Below, one piece after another: positions 63,471 through 64,000 of a stretch of DNA of 64,000 nucleotides (position 1 is its first letter; each line of letters starts with the position of its first letter). The stretch covers positions 1 to 64,000 of the forward strand of contig NZ_MBES01000064.1 of the NCBI RefSeq assembly GCF_001954195.1, written 5' to 3'. This DNA comes from Mycobacterium sp. IS-1264. GTDB lineage: Bacteria > Actinomycetota > Actinomycetes > Mycobacteriales > Mycobacteriaceae. The notes under the pieces were generated by a model that saw only the letters and a list, made by a program, of their open reading frames with translations, was not told the origin of the DNA and ran no database searches. Made by a program: the position numbers and the translations under genes.

Positions 63471-64000
63471 ATGAGTGACACGACCGCGGATCCGCGGGAG
63501 GGTTCGGAGTTCGGGCCGTATCGGCTGCGGCGGCTGGTCGGTCGCGGCGGCATGGGCGACGTCTATGAGGCCGAGGACACGGTGCGGGAGCGGATCGTGG
63601 CGCTGAAGCTGATGTCACCGACCCTGTCCAGCGATCCGGTGTTTCGTTCACGCATGCAACGCGAGGCCCGGACCGCGGGACGCCTGCAGGAGCCCCACGT
63701 CGTGCCGATCCACGACTTCGGCGAGATCGACGGGCAGCTCTACGTGGACATGCGGCTGATCGACGGCATGGACGTGGCGACCATGCTGAGTCGCTACGGG
63801 CCGCTGTCCCCGCCGCGGGCGGTGGCGATTGTGCGCCAAATCGGCTCGGCGCTCGATGCCGCACATGCCGCCGGAGTGCTGCATCGCGACGTGAAGCCGG
63901 AGAACATTCTGGTGAGCGCGGATGACTTCGCCTACCTCGTCGATTTCGGTATCGCCAGCGCCACCTCCGACGAGAAGCTGACGCAGTTCGGCACCACCGT
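63471..64000 (+). CDS. PknE/PknH-like Ser/Thr protein kinase, 5' part
   Basis: ATG 63471 with GAGGAG upstream; the frame runs off the window end. The 176 visible residues are an intact kinase N-lobe and part of the C-lobe: P-loop GRGGMGDVYEA, VALK, REARTAGRLQEPHVVPIHDFGEID, catalytic loop HRDVKPEN and DFGIAS, then TQFGTT in the activation segment. The block EPHVVPIHDFGEIDGQLYV is close to PknE/PknH/PknD-type mycobacterial kinases, which have one membrane segment and an extracellular sensor. That part is not in the window. Confidence 0.92.
   Translation, partial: MSDTTADPREGSEFGPYRLRRLVGRGGMGDVYEAEDTVRERIVALKLMSPTLSSDPVFRSRMQREARTAGRLQEPHVVPIHDFGEIDGQLYVDMRLIDGMDVATMLSRYGPLSPPRAVAIVRQIGSALDAAHAAGVLHRDVKPENILVSADDFAYLVDFGIASATSDEKLTQFGTT

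Overview
This is a 64 kb chromosomal window from a Mycobacterium, probably a slow-growing non-tuberculous species. The evidence is uniformly high GC with GTG, TTG and ATG starts, a PPE protein of the SVP subgroup, a 13E12-type HNH protein, a two-FHA ABC exporter like Rv1747 of M. tuberculosis, PknE/PknH-style Ser/Thr kinases, mycofactocin-type SDRs and large numbers of lipid-catabolism genes. I see no tRNA, rRNA, IS element, CRISPR array or prophage. Coding density is very high. No gene-free stretch exceeds 300 bases; the longest is about 200 bases, upstream of the PPE gene.

Layout. (1) 1-417: tail of an HNH endonuclease-like gene. (2) 449-8241, minus strand: a compact seven-gene operon headed by a TetR regulator (TetR, P450, crotonase, double CaiB CoA-transferase, two SDRs, PLP dehydratase-like enzyme), with a 29-base near-palindrome in front of TetR. 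(3) 8329-20406: mixed metabolic genes, namely a lysine-rich secreted protein, a TIM-barrel isomerase, a Gfo/Idh oxidoreductase, a flavin hydroxylase, a Cys-type sulfatase, a nitronate monooxygenase, a membrane Ser/Thr kinase, and an amidohydrolase/class II aldolase/acyl-CoA ligase operon. (4) 20403-28429: Rv1747-like ABC exporter, a small acidic protein, an HSL-type lipase, an SDR, a Gln-rich anchored protein and a molybdopterin oxidoreductase.

(5) 28458-55983 is the most interesting part, a catabolic region rich in steroid-type enzymes. It carries an HsaD-like C-C hydrolase, two mycofactocin-type SDRs, a Baeyer-Villiger monooxygenase (BVMO), a [2Fe-2S] ferredoxin, HsaA-like and HsaC-like enzymes, a KstD-like flavoprotein and an IclR regulator. 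It then has a second BVMO with an SDR, an acyl-CoA ligase, a seven-gene plus-strand operon (SnoaL-like, SDR, esterase, an unknown protein, SDR, an unknown protein, thioesterase), a KshA-like Rieske oxygenase coupled to a small Cys protein, a true KstD-like dehydrogenase, an amidohydrolase and a PadR regulator. Together these could perform ring B opening (KstD plus KshA), ring A hydroxylation (HsaA), meta-cleavage (HsaC) and hydrolysis (HsaD), i.e. an additional 9,10-seco-type ring-degradation set. The dedicated reductases KshB and HsaB are absent from the window.

(6) 56095-64000: an NYN/LOTUS RNase-like protein, a secreted protein, a His-rich membrane protein, a C39-like lipoprotein, and an FAD oxidoreductase plus flavin reductase downstream of a KstR-like operator. 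It ends with an SRPBCC protein, a PPE protein with a C-terminal SHOCT domain, a small unknown protein and the start of a PknE/PknH-like kinase that runs off the window.

Start codons were chosen by family alignment from memory, by ATGA/GTGA overlaps and by visible Shine-Dalgarno sequences. All functional calls are by motif and family recognition, without database searches.
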